Assembly: GCA_018881555.1 (NCBI GenBank)
Contig: JACAXG010000007.1
Span: forward strand, 14,303,235-14,367,234
Direction of reading: 5' to 3'
DNA: 64,000 nucleotides
DNA from: Amblyornis subalaris
Lineage: Eukaryota; Chordata; Aves; Passeriformes; Ptilonorhynchidae
Positions 41,701 through 54,258 of the stretch are shown here, in pieces. The notes beneath the pieces are model-generated. The model made no database searches. It was not told the origin of the DNA and was given only the letters and a program-made list of their open reading frames with translations. Within the stretch, counting starts at the first letter, position 1, and every line of letters begins with the position of its first letter. The position numbers and the translations under genes were made by a program.

Positions 41701-41945
41701 TTTCTTTTGTCTTTCCTCTCACCATTCTAGTCTGGTTTTAATTAGAAAGAAATTAAATTCATCTTCTCCAAGTCATGTCTTTTCTACCTGTGATGGTAAC
41801 TGGTAAGTGACCTCCCTGTCTATCTCAACCCTCAAACTTTCCCGTCACAGTTTCCCCCTGTGTCCTGCTGAGTAGAGGGTGTGACAGCTTGCCTGGGTGG
41901 GCACCTGGCAGCCAGCCAAGGTGAAATCCACCCCAGGGTTGTAGA
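41701..41945 (-). mobile_element. Degenerate avian ERV/LTR-type interspersed repeat
   Basis: Read on the - strand, this segment lines up in order with a dispersed bird repeat I know as retrovirus-derived. Shared words include CTTGGCTGGCTGCCAGGTGC (41901-41920), GGTTGAGATAGACAGGGAG, CACTTACCAGTTACCATCAC, then GAATTTAATTTCTTTCTAAT with AAACCAGA. Many substitutions and small gaps show an old copy. No protein-coding retroviral domain or intact terminus is visible. The matching part may extend toward 41600 and 42060. Family name and LTR orientation are from memory of the pattern, so they are uncertain. Confidence 0.55.
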
Positions 41946-43825
41946 GCTCGTTATTCTTGTAATTGTGCTGGCTGCTCTCTGAGTGAGTAGGGAAGTAAAA
42001 GGTGTGGGGAAAATATGCAGTGATGGTGAAGGAGTGCCCAATCCCAATCCACNTGGGGATCTGCTCTCTGGGAACAGAAGGAGAAGGTCTTGAAGACCTC
42101 CTGTGACAGATGTGGTAGGGTCTGAATTTGCTTTATGATAGAAAGGGATTCAGCAAACCTTGATTTTCTAAGGAAGTAGTATGGAAACTCGAAGTGGTTT
42201 CTCTGAATAGCAGCTGTGAAAACTGTAATTACAGCTATAAAGTAGCAAATACTTCAGTATAAAGGCTTTAGGGAACTACTTTTAATTTGTAGTCTCCTCA
42301 GAAGCAACTGTAGTTTGAGGGAGTTTGAGAACATCTGGATACAGATGAATCTGTATAGTAATAAAGGGAATTTTTCTATTCACCTGTTCTTGAATTCCTC
42401 CAAGACTTTTCTTACATTCCAAACCAACTGGAACAGGGTAGTGCTAGAGAGAAATTAGTATGAGTTGCTTTGTCAGTCATTCTTTTCTTCTAAAGTAAAG
42501 AGGAAAGTGGGAGATGGGAAAAACAGTTCTCTGACAACTCTATAGCTCCAGGTTTGTTATTATTCTAGTTAAATGTTTTAGCAATGAACAATTAGTAAAT
42601 GCAGAAGCATTTGCTGTCCAGTACCGCTGGTATGTCTCACAGCAAGAAAAATAGTGAATGCTCCAGGATTGTGAGGCAAACATTCTGCCCTAAACCCTAA
42701 CCCTGTCCTTTTATTTTCCTTTCCCTGCTCCCCCAACCCCTCTGATTGTAATGGTCTGGGTTAAATCTTATCTTCCGGGCTATAGAAGTATATTTGAAAT
42801 GTCTGTAGTTCTGTATGTTAGGTGCCTTTGAATTTATTTCTGGCTTACTTGAGTGCTTGTCACAAATTAGAATTCTCCTTTCTTTTAGAAACTGAGTTGC
42901 TCATGAAGGTATGTTTTTCAAATACCTTTCTGCATTTTACTTTCTAATTACATGACAAACATGGAGTTATTAATGCAGTAATAAACTATCTGACTGAGCT
43001 TGCTGGAGGGTATTCCATTTTTGCTTAACTTCCAACATTTATCAAACCCTAAACTGCTAAAAATTAAATTGGGCCCTTAGAGATAACACTTCCTTACCAG
43101 TGTTGTGTTGAATCTGACACCAACATCCAGGGGTTATATTCAGTATTACTTGATTGGCATAAGTAAAAATCAAACTAAAAATTACATCACGTTTCTAAAA
43201 CATGAGATTTTTATCTTTGCTTATAGGCATTGCTTTTGCTTCTCATTATAAATTAAAATTATAGCGAGATGCATCAGTATTCTGTACAAATGATGCTTAA
43301 TATTATCAACTGTCAGGTCTAACAGATATCAAAGACAATTCTTGGCCCATGTTGCCTTGACAACACATGTTGGTTTTGGCCTTCTTTGTCAATTCAAATT
43401 CTTGAGTTCATAGTATTTAATTAAGCTACCTTTTTCTTTTTTCACCTGAAAAGGAACCATTCAGGGAATGCCACTGAATTTGAAATCCGTTCAAGTAAAA
43501 CAGTTAAGAAGTGGATGCTGTAGCAATTTTTTTTTATATTACTTGATGAGAACTGAGTTTATCTAACCTTCTTGTCATCTGCTATGCTATGAGATTTCAG
43601 TGTGCAGGACTGCAAACTCATCGGGACCCATTCATTCCAATTGTGTCTTCCTCTGTACCCCCCAGTCATTTCTCTAGATACAGTCCCAGAGGTTGTAAGA
43701 AGTCATTATTGCCTTCTAACCAGGGACTTTTCTTGAAGAAGTTATTGCTGAACTATAGCTCTGTGCCTTTTGGAAAGCACCAANTTTAATGTTAATGCTA
43801 CTAATGCTGCAGAGCTGATGTCAAC
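41946..43825 (+). other. Intron 2 segment, no gene seen
   Basis: AT-rich intron. A 17-bp stretch of telomere-like CCCTAA words occurs at 42688-42704 (CCCTAAACCCTAACCCT). Nothing else stands out. Confidence 0.65.
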
Positions 43826-44170
43826 CCATGATAAGGTGCTTCAGTGGTTCATTGACTCCAGTGTTAAAAATAACCTCCTTATTTTCAGACTGTATTAATC
43901 TTACTTCGGGTTTTGGCCATTCATTTGTGATTCTTCCATTATCAAATTTTTCTGCTTCATGTATTTCTTAAAGACTGTAATCAAGTCACTCCTTCTTGTT
44001 CCTTTAGATCAGTGAAACTGATTGATACTCCTTTTGATGTCATGCTTTCCTGGTTTTTTAGGCCCATAATTGACATTGCCATTTGCATCTTCTTCAGTCT
44101 TCACCAATTTTCCTGAAGTATGAACAGCCAGGCAGAACTCATCCATCCAGAGGCCCTTCGATTCAGTGAC
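43826..44170 (-). mobile_element. Ancient CR1-type LINE fragment (3' part of ORF2)
   Basis: On the - strand, 43970-43990 translates to SDLITVF, inside GTRRSDLITVFKKYMK. This matches the (R)GDLITVYKYL-type motif near the C-terminus of CR1 ORF2, the reverse transcriptase polyprotein. The flanking DNA also follows the order of the amniote CR1 3' region. The piece is 5'-truncated and riddled with substitutions and frameshifts, so it is a dead relic. CR1 is the dominant LINE of birds and other sauropsids, which supports the taxonomic call. Ends are approximate. Confidence 0.7.
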
Positions 44171-45245
44171 AGATGAAAGATACTTGGGCCCTCCTAAGCC
44201 TACTCAGTATTTGCTTATCTATACGCATCCAATTATTTTTTGACCTACACCATTGCAGAGAGTTGCTCAGGTTCACCTAAGTAGGTGCTATGACCTGTAA
44301 ATCTATGTCTTCAGACACTGTTCCCTTGGAGAGAGTCTCCACTCAGTAGATCTAATCTTTGCTTCACTCCTATGAATAATGTGTGTGTAATGGTCTACAT
44401 GGGAACTTAAGGAAAATGAGGGGGAAAAAAAAAGGCAGATGGTTGAGTTCAAAGCTGTCATTACAAAATTTAATTACATCCCAATTTTTCAGGAGAAGAG
44501 AGAAGAAAAAAACCAGACTTTGGTATTTGTTTTGATTCTTATCCACAGTGATTATTTTCCTCCAATTTACTTGAAATTCTGAGTTTGCTGTCACTCAGAA
44601 TCACTCTTTATTTATTGGTCTGCTGCTCAGTAACAGGGTAGCAAAAGTGGCAAATCATCAATCAAGCTGGAGTATAAGTGATCTTTTAATAGGGTTTGTT
44701 TTCAAAATAGATAGCTGTTGAGTGACAAAGCAAATGAGTTTTCTATGCAACATCTTGGTTGCTGCTTTTTTCTAGCAATTTCCATTCCAAGGGAAATTCA
44801 AACTTTCTCCTATGATGTAATTCAGCCCACTTGCTAATGCTGTAGCACAGAATCGTATTTGTTACTGCATTTGTGCCTCTAGATAACTTATTTTGATTAA
44901 TACCTGATAGACCATGTCCCAGTTTCTGGGACCTTTTAAAATTTAATTTTGCCATTTTCAGGGATATGTATTTCAGGTGAAGATTTTTATCAATAAAGCA
45001 TTTTTTCAGTTCTATTCAAAGAGCAAATGGAAGAGTATCATTGTGGTGGCATATATAATTATTGTCATTTAGAATGGGAATACATGTTCATGTTTGGCTT
45101 CAAGAACCTGATATAAAATAGCGAAAAAAATAGTATTTATTTACTCACATTCACTTGTGTTTGAAGAAATACACCAGGTGTGCTATTCACATGACTTCAA
45201 CATGTTGTAGGATTTCTGTAACCATTTTTATCTGCAAGGGGCTAG
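44171..45245 (+). other. Intron 2 segment, no gene seen
   Basis: AT-rich intronic sequence with no open frame or repeat that I can support. Confidence 0.65.
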
Positions 45246-45376
45246 GGTTTAGGATTTTTTCGTTCATTTGTTTGGTTTTGGTGTGTTTTGTTTGGTTGTG
45301 GTGGAGGGGTTTGGTTGGTTGGTTTGGGGGTTTTGGGGAGGCTTTTTTGGGGGATGTTGCTTTTTTCTCTTTTTCT
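45246..45376 (+). repeat. G/T-rich low-complexity tract with G-quadruplex potential
   Basis: About 130 bases made almost only of G and T on the + strand, starting TAGGGTTTAGG. It includes GGTTGGTTGG and four G runs of four or more (in GAGGGGT, TGGGGGT, TGGGGAGG and TTGGGGG). The strand bias makes overlapping open frames on both strands (45155-45487), which are composition artefacts. Confidence 0.8.
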
Positions 45377-47039
45377 TTCATGCTGGTAGAAATATATGGG
45401 TTCAAGATAGTACCAAATGTCCCCAGTCAGAAATGAGCTGTCATGATCTATTCTGTGCTTAACTGCCTTTGCATATGAATGGGCCATCCTTTAGTACCTT
45501 TAAAAGAAAAATGCAGTAGTTGGGACCAAAAACCAGGAGAAGAGAGAAATGATGAAGTTGAGCATAACAAAATAAGACCATGATTTAAGATCACTCCACA
45601 GTTTCAAAACACTGCTTACAGCTGTCAATAAATAAATTATATCAGTTTTTTGCAAGTGCCACTCAGTTTGGCCATAATTTCTTAACTAATAGCTGTTATG
45701 AATCATAGGCAAGATTTAATCCTCAAGGAAGATTTATTGGAGAAAAAGGCAGAGTGCATAGAAGAGCAAGGAACACAAATAACAAGCCAAACAAACAAGC
45801 CACCAATAACTTGTGTATTACAAAACTGCCTTAGAAAGTTGTTGGGGTTTTTTTCCCCCTCTCGGACTGCATCCTTTACTCACTATGCCAGATTAATTTG
45901 GACAACAAGGATGAGACATCTGCCACTGTAGACTCTCTCTCAGCATAGGGAAAGCTGCCCTTGGCACAGCAGACCGTGGAGATTCTGCAGGACAGGGGAC
46001 AGCCTGTTGCATTCATGTGCAAAGATCTATTTATATTCAAGCCTTCTTGTTTTAGTCATAAACTTCTCTCNTGTAATTTAAAAAAGCAATTAGCAATTAA
46101 AAAATGCCCATATCTTTGAAAAGCCTTATGCTTATACTTTACAAATGTAAGCTTGAGAATTTATCTTCTTCCTGACATATCCTGAGCTTGTAAAGTATTG
46201 TGACAGCTTTGAAGCCGTATTTAAGCTACATTTGCGAAGCACAGATCATGTCTGAACTCTGAAAGATTTGGAGCAGTTTTTGGTTTGCAAGGAAGAATCA
46301 TATAAAGTCTTTACCAGTGAAATTGGAAAGTGGTTCCATTAGCCCAGTGTAGATTTAAAAGACTGAGTTTGTGCTTTGAAACTATTACTGGTAACTCACT
46401 TTTCTGAACTGTGATTCTGGGGAAGTCTTAAAATTATTCTAGATGTTACTTATTTTTATACCATAGAAACATCTGGACCTCAAATTAGCTCAAAAGGCCT
46501 GGGATAGATCTTTGAAAAGACTCCTGGTAGATTTAGTCAGCCTGTTTGAATATCTTGGTATCTCAAGAGCTTTTAGGCTAAAAGAAATGTTAAAAAGTTT
46601 GTCTCACTTTGTGCTCTTGTGCCTTTCTCCAAAGGTATTATTTGCCTTTGCAGCATAGGGCTCTAGTTCAAGTCCTGGAGCGCAGCCTGTGTGTGACAGC
46701 TGTTTGTTACGGGTGACAAAGAGTGATGACACCCAGGTGGTGAAGGGCTGCACAAACCTTCCCAGAGTTACTGCTTGGTCATGGTCCTTCCTCTGCCTTC
46801 CAGCAGGTGTTGCACTTTTTTTGAGAATGCATTGGCCAGTGAATTTAAACTAATGGGGAAAAGCAGAAAGAGGAGTAGTGGACCTATGCTTTTCCCCTAA
46901 AGTTAGGCTAAGTATGTTGCACTGTTGGATTTTTTTGTTTCGTTTTTTACATCAGTTTCATAGCTGCAAATATTTTTCTTTGGTACTCAATGAGAAAGCG
47001 TTCTGTATGTTAAAAAAGGGCAGCCTTCAGCCTGCATAA
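45377..47039 (+). other. Intron 2 segment, no gene seen
   Basis: AT-rich intron. A tRNA B-box-like word (AGTTCAAGTCC at about 46665-46675) has no matching A box or cloverleaf, so no tRNA or SINE is called. Confidence 0.65.
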
Positions 47040-47061
47040 AAGGGTGAAGATCTTCACCCTT
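47040..47061. repeat. Perfect 22-bp palindrome
   Basis: The arm AAGGGTGAAGA (47040-47050) is followed with no spacer by its exact reverse complement (47051-47061). It can form a cruciform or hairpin or be a symmetric protein-binding site. Flanking bases do not extend the symmetry. Confidence 0.9.
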
Positions 47062-50000
47062 CTGCAAAATTGGGATTGTGCCAAAAGTAGGCTGAATGTT
47101 CTGATGGCAGACACCAAGAAACTGATAGCACCATCAAGGAAAAATCCTAGGAGTAGTCAGAGTTAGAATCTTTTCACCAGCAGTGAGTATTTCTGAACGT
47201 TGTTCTGCATATGCCTTTTCACTGTGTGTAGCTCGAGTAATAAATATTCACATTTATGCAACTTCTCAAAGCATCTTGTGAAAACTTTCAGCAAAGAAAA
47301 TTCNTAAACAGAAGCAAAGAGGCACTCTTGAACTGCCAGCATATATATAAAAAAAAAAAAGGAGCAGAATACATTTCAGTGTATGTTTGGAAAGAAATGC
47401 AGTGAGTGTTACGTGAGAAAGTAAAACACCATGACACTGCACTCCCTACTCACACATGCTAAAGGCAAACTGTGCCTGGCCAAGCAGTTCTTCACCTGAG
47501 GGCTCCTAGCTTTGCCATCAACTTCCACAACTGTTCCAGAGTCAACTTACAGGCTTGTAACAGCTCGGGAAATCCTCAGGGCCTCAGCTACAGCCTGATG
47601 GAAAACAATACTGTACAGTGGCAATGCTTTCCCACACACACACTGGTTTTTTTCTCATTCTGCATAAGGCACCAACTTCCTTTTAGGATTAGGTTTAGTG
47701 AAGAGACCTATACTTTTGGGCCATCGTTATAAGGTTATTAACTACATTATGAAAATAATCAATGGAAACATGAATACTCAGGTTACATACGTGACAGGCT
47801 ATGTCCTTGCAATGGAACATGCCTTTAATTTTGACATCCCCACTAAACCTTGGCAAAAAATAATCACAAGTTGCTCTTTTGTGCAACTTTAATATAAGAC
47901 CTATTTCAGTAATTATTTTGTACTTATTCCTGTGTGGTAGAATGTCTTGTAACAGCAAAAACTCCTCTCATATATTCTGAGAATTCAATGTCTCTCCTAC
48001 TCTTAAGAAAATAACCTTGTTCAGCAACTTTTTGGCAGATCAGTAGCATGTTCTTTCTCTTGGTTGGGAAATGTGTCAGAATTCCATGCAAAATTTACCT
48101 AACAGTTTCCCCCATACATAGGTCATATGCAGATTGTATGTTCTGAAGGTATTTGATTTTACCACAATTTTTTTAGCAGGAGAGCAATAACTTGCTAAAA
48201 TCTTGAATTTATATGGAGCAGAACTTTGAATAATTAGTTGCTTAAGCAGAGACAGAATAGATCTTTGATATCATTCCTGGGTCCTCTAGTGACTGTCCTG
48301 TCAGGTTGCTTGATTATTTCTTTGAAATGTTCTGTATATTCTCTGCTTCCAGTGTAGTATAATTTAGAANGTTGCCATTTAAATCCACATATCTTACTGT
48401 GATATTAAGTGTATTTAAACCCCATAAAATGCCTTCTAATTTATTTTTCATTTAGTCCATTTAATAAAATAGCAATAATGTTCTTTCAAGTGAAGGTTAT
48501 GGAAGGAAAATTGCTCCTACTTTTAAAATATACTCCTCAATTTGCTGTACCGTTTATTGCACTGCAGAAGTCATTTACCCTCTGGAACATTCACTTAGAA
48601 TAAAATTATTGCCTAATTTCTTTAAAAAACACTGGAGATTGGTCATGTTCTTCATAACCTTAAATGCAATTTTGTACATTGTTAATGCTTCATGGTTATG
48701 CCTAGTAGTAAATCTGAAATTTAATTTATCCTTGGTATTGTTTTTGATTTGCTTTCTGAGAGCTTTGTCTTCTTCCGCAGTCTTTGGAGAGGTAATAAAG
48801 GATGACAAAAACTGTTATAATGATGATGCTTTAAGTTATCTTACAGTGTTTTATGTTCCACTGCTGTTGCTCTCAGGTTTCTTCTTATTACAGAAGAAAC
48901 CAGTTTTGATATAGCCTATATTGTTTTTGAAGATGTATGGGGAAGGCAAACCCGGTTCACCAGTGCTGCTGGGAGGCCATTAATTTCTGGTGTTCCCACG
49001 TATTTTGAAGGCATCTGGGAAGAAACATTAAATTAGCTTTAAACCTCTTGAATCTGGTCAAAGTCCAAGCATCCTTGCTGCGTTAGGAACCTTCTGTTCT
49101 CCTCTTTTCTTCTTGCATCTCCTCGTGCAAGCCTTTCCTTCAGTCAGTACTGTATTCAGAGAACGGAAGTCCAAGACCGAGCATTGGACCTGTACCTATG
49201 ACATCTTAGTATTTAATTTCCATATGTCATTGATTTTCATATAAGTTATTCTCAACTGACAGGTAACAGAATATGTTTCCTAAACTGACAGCCCTACAGA
49301 TACCTCTGGGAACTGTAAATTAGGGTGTGCCGCAACTTTAATGATGTTGCTGTGGTTAAATGATATTTTTCATTGTATGATTGCCCTCCACTTACACCTG
49401 TGCAGTCCTGTTATTTTCAGACAAAATGGGTATTTGTAACTGCTTAGAACTGCTGATTTGGTACACAGGAGCAGAGCTAAAATCGCAAGTTTGCCTTTGC
49501 TGTCCTGCAAACTATGGCCTTGTTTATGCATCCTTGCGGAGCAGTTTTATTGCTGTCTATTTCAGTGTTACACTTGTTCCCTGTATTTTATAGACAGAAA
49601 CCCCAAACTAAACAACCCTTCCCCACACCCTGGAAAAAGATACTTTCAAAATCAGTTCTGTTTAGGCATGTGAGGGAATATAAAAATTACCTTTTTTGGA
49701 CTTTTAGCTTGGGTTTAAGATTTTAGTCTCAGGCCTCTTGCTATTGTCTTTGGTCAGCTCTTGTCTTGAATCTCTGAGATTTATGCTTTAGGCTCTTAGT
49801 TTTTTCAGATACATCTGTTTAGTCCCAAAGATTTACAGACGTTGTTGAAACCTGTTGGCCCAGGATGTTTCAGTGTTGTGGAGCTTGAGTGACTTCTTCA
49901 CTCTCAGGTAATTTGGGACTCTTGAAGATTTCATTGCAACCAAGAAGTGCCTACCTTCCTTTCAAAAATAGAGAATGAATCCATTTGTTACACTTTCCAA

Positions 50001-51089
50001 TCTGAAGCAAGGTTAATTCTTTCACAGGTATTAAATGCCAGTGATAATAGTAATTTCTATTTATTTACTTACATGAATTGAAAGTACTAAGTGAGTTTCA
50101 GTTAGGAAAGTTATTGATCTTCCTTATAGTTGTCCTATTATTTGTTTATCTTGCATCTAAATTCTCTGCCATTCATTGAGTGGCTCCTAAATATCTTTTC
50201 TCAGGGTAATATCCTGACAGACATTAGAGCCAATAAAACTTGGAAGACAGAGATAACTGGTCTAATAGTGGAAATCAAAGTGGCCTTAACAAAGTAATTG
50301 TGTTGAAATAAAAAGCTGTAAATATTCACACATGGTGCCTGGCATTAAGATGAAGTGAATTTTCTTCTTCTGTACATGGCCAGGTGTGTTGGTGGGGGTT
50401 GTGTGGTCTGTGCGTATGTAAGGGAGCATGGTCAGTTGCAAAGATATTTGGTGAGCCTGGCTAAACAAATAAATTGCATTACTTTTGTTATGAAAAGTCC
50501 TTGTTAAGTTAAGAAGGAGAAAGTATGTCATAAGAAATGACATAATAACAATATATATAAAAATAGTGGGCCATACATGAAGTGAAAATGAAGAAACGGT
50601 AACTGGTAGCAAAAACATACACGTGGAGGAAATAAAAGTCTAGGTTCTCATGTGCTGGTTGTGGTTGACCATAAATCTTTCTCTGTTTAAGGAATATTTG
50701 AAATGCAGAGCCTTTCTTCCTATTTATATGCCGATGAAATATTTTATTAAAGAATTTTTTTTAAAATCCACTTGTGATTTTCAAATTGTTTCCAAAGAAT
50801 TGAGCACATTGTGAAAGTCACTGCTTTAGCCCCACACTATGAAAAGTTACCTTTGAAAATGTCTTCCAATGATGAAAAAGAGATGGATCCTTCCTCTTTG
50901 TGTGGGAAGATAATGCGGAAGTGTTGTAGGAAGCGTATCTCTAATTGCCTCTAATAGTAAGACAAATGCCTAGATCCAAGTCTTTATAATGCCTTTTTGT
51001 GCTTAGGTACAGAAAGAAACATCTACAAATCTGTTTTCAGGATGGCAGTGCTGCAGTTAGTTAAAAACATATTGTTTTAAATATTTCTT
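47062..51089 (+). other. Intron 2 segment, no gene seen
   Basis: AT-rich intron with several long open stretches (48409-48914, 49381-49726) encoding hydrophobic, Phe/Leu-rich peptides of the kind AT-rich DNA produces by chance. A short CA run occurs at about 47632-47641. Confidence 0.65.
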
Positions 51090-51340
51090 CCAGTTTCAAA
51101 ATTAACATTATTGCACTTTGGCAACACAGCTTATTCTGTTGTTCCTAAATTATTCATGAACTTTGCAAAATACCTTTCGCTTTGTTTGTGGTGCCATTGC
51201 AAGCTCCACAAATGGGATCAGATTTAATTTAATGAGAATTTCCTGTATGTACGGAACAGTGTGGGTGTGTGTTTAGAGATGCACAAAATTGTGTGGGTTG
51301 TAAAGCATGATGATTTGTTCTTTTTTGTATTTGAAAATTA
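51090..51340. promoter_or_regulatory. Weak candidate conserved non-coding element
   Basis: Complex, non-repetitive sequence with ATTATTCATGAA-like (about 51149) and TTTAATTTAATGAG (about 51222) homeodomain/octamer-type words. Composition-based inference only. Confidence 0.15.
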
Positions 51341-54170
51341 ATGTTTAATTCCCAAGCTCCTAATGTGTTTTTTTTTTTTTTTACTTGGCATTAGGAGCAC
51401 TTTTGGTATGTTCTGTATGAATGTTTGATTTCACATTGCTTGTGAAAAAAGATTTCTTTTAAACTCACATAAAGAGGAACAAGGCGTTATCTGGAGTCGG
51501 AACTGTGGATAGACAGATAAGACTAGAATGGCACTCACTCGCTTCCACTTGTGAATGTATTAATCCCACCTGTCTATCTTTTGTCCATCTTATCCCTCTC
51601 CCTTTCCACTCCATTGTTACACATGGTGTAATCTTCACCTATTTCCCAAAAGGAGAGTTTGATTAAGCTAACCTTTGCTTTACTGAACCAAAAGGTGTCA
51701 TAGGAAATGTCTCCTCTTCTCCTTTTCTATATTTTTTTTGTTTGGTTTGGTTTATTGTTTTGTATAGATGAAGCCTAAAGTGTAAGAAAAACAGTCTGTG
51801 GGGATGCCATTTGTTTAATTTATTCAGCTCTTAAAATCTGTTATCAGATCTCCTAGTTTTTATGATGTATTTATGACTCTGACAAATTACTTTTATGGTG
51901 TTTTCATCTCGAGTTTGCTTGGATTCACAGAATTAATGCCATCTTTTCCTGAGGATCAGAGTGGAGCAGTGCTTTTGGAGGCAGTGATAACAATCCCTGA
52001 GACTAACTTCATATCACTAAGAAGTAGTCGGTGCCCTTGAGTCTTTTGAAAGCACGATAAGGATGCTGCACCCTCTTCTCTTCAGCTTGAGAAAGAGCTT
52101 GGAGATATTGCGATGTTTCGAAAACATGAAGCAAGTGTGTCTAAGTTAAAGTAGGTGTGCGTGTGAGCTGCTTTGCACACCTCTGGTCTCTGCAAAAAGG
52201 ATTGCAAGAGGAAGCTTGCCCTCCTTTGTCAGTAATACTCCAGCTTGTGGTTGAGCTATCAGTAGCCTCTATAACAGCCTCCTCCTTTGAAAGGTATTTT
52301 TGTAAGAAACAATTAACACATTGATAGCAGGGTTGGTTGTTTCTTCGTATCCTTTTTAACAATGGTGTTGTCTTCAGGAAATGTTTAATTTTCACCTGCC
52401 ATTGGCTGTCATTTCAAAGGGGCTAAAGCAGAACTCTTTATCTCCTCTCCATTACTGCAGGGTACAGCATTCCTAGTAGCTGTGGGGAGTATCATCTCTT
52501 TAGTGTTTTTTGGCCTATAACCTTGATCTCATCTCAGTTTTGATTACCTTTTACATCCCAGCATCTGCTGCCTTCTTACATGATTTTGTTTTTACATGAG
52601 AGCTCTAATATGTAGCTTTTGTTAGCCACATGCAAATCTGAAAGTCATAACATTTCACATCCTAGTATTCTATTTCCTGTACTTGGCAGATGACATATTT
52701 TCTAATCCTCATCTACTCACATCTGCTGCCCAAATATTTTTCTTAACCTGTGGCTTGGAACAGTTTGCCTGCTCTCACCTAACCCTCCCTTTCTCCATCA
52801 CGTCAGAATAAAGTGCTCATTTTTTCTCTCAATGATGCTGAAAGCCTTTCCCAGCCTATGCAGTGCTTGTGTGATATCACACCATTGTGTCCTGTTCCAG
52901 ACAGGCAGTGACACAAGGATTTTGTCACTCACATGTTGGCATGCTACTGTATTTCTTTCCTTTACCTTGGGGAGCACTTGCATTGCCACACAAAACCATC
53001 CACCACCTTGTTTATTATGTGGATCCTTACACATCGTTTGTCTGTAGGAGAAGCCTGACAGCAGTCAGGCGCCTGGCATGCCTGTCATCCCGACTACCTG
53101 GCTTCTCTCCACTCCTTGTCTTCTGCCTTGCATTTGCACTGGAAGGTCTTCAAGGCAGACACTGTCCTTTTTGTTCTGTGTTTGCATCCTGATAGGGACT
53201 CAGGAAAGGCTCTCGACTACTACAAGAGGATAAAAAAAATTCTCAAAATGCAGGGATTATGTATATTGGAAATGACCAATTTACAAGTTGGTAGTTATAT
53301 AATGGCTGCTTGAATAGAAAACTTTACTTATGAGGAATGGATAATTTTCCTCTTTTTCTTTTCCCCTTTTCATACACTACCGTTGCTTTGAAATTTTATT
53401 ATCTATATCTACTAAGATTGTTTTATTTGCCTTTCTGAAATACACATTTACGGGCTGAACCTTTCCTGTAGAAAAGGAAAAAGAATTTAAAAAAAACCCC
53501 AAGATTCTGGATAGATCTTTAAAATCTGATGTGAGCCCAAGGAAGTTAATTCTGAAAGTAAAGGGGGAAAAAAATTGCGTATCTTAGAAATTTCTATAAA
53601 GGAAGCTTCATGTTGTCTTAAACTATGAAAATCTGTATCAAACTTACAGATTTGTATTAAGTATAACTTAAGAAAACCAGGTGTCTGTTGAAAATTTGTT
53701 TGATTATATTCAGGAAATATTTGTGTCAAGTTCACTGTTCAGACTACTTTGATAAAATATTTTGCTTGTACTAATATCCATTCAGAATAGAAGAAAACAG
53801 GCTGTAATTCAGGCAAATTAAATTTGTCTTCCACATGTAAATATCAACCCAACTGAGCTTCTTCAGCTTTTTGCTTTCCAACCTTTCTAAGTGAGACCTC
53901 TCCTTGGCATCCTGGAGCCTTGGGAGCCAGGCACTGGCTTATACTGTTCTTTACCTTATAAGGTTTCATCTATGAGCTAAATACCAAGGCTATTTTTTTA
54001 CCTTCCTCAGTCTTTCTCTTTTGCAGTGCCAGTTTTTTTTCTTATCATTTCACTTTTTCAATTCCCAATAATTTGCTGCAGCATTGCTGCTTTCCTTTTT
54101 TCTCAGAGACAGAAATACCGTGATATTTACAACCTATCAAAAATAATGTCACTTTTCAGGCATCTGCAGC

Positions 54171-54258
54171 TGGTTTTGGGTTCATGTTTTGGATTTGGTT
54201 TTTATTTTTTTTTGCTTGTTTGTGGTTTTGTTTGTGTGTTGGTTTATTTGGCTTTTGT
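54171..54258 (+). repeat. T/G-rich low-complexity tract
   Basis: About 90 bases of mainly T and G, with TTTGG and TGTTTG words. Similar in kind to the tract at 45.25 kb but with shorter G runs. Confidence 0.75.

Noticed and set aside
45155..45487. Overlapping open frames on both strands, Gly/Phe- or Lys/Pro-rich
   Set aside because: Artefact of the G/T-rich low-complexity tract.
46664..46678. tRNA B-box-like word, possible tRNA gene or SINE
   Set aside because: No A box at the right distance, no cloverleaf and no SINE body.
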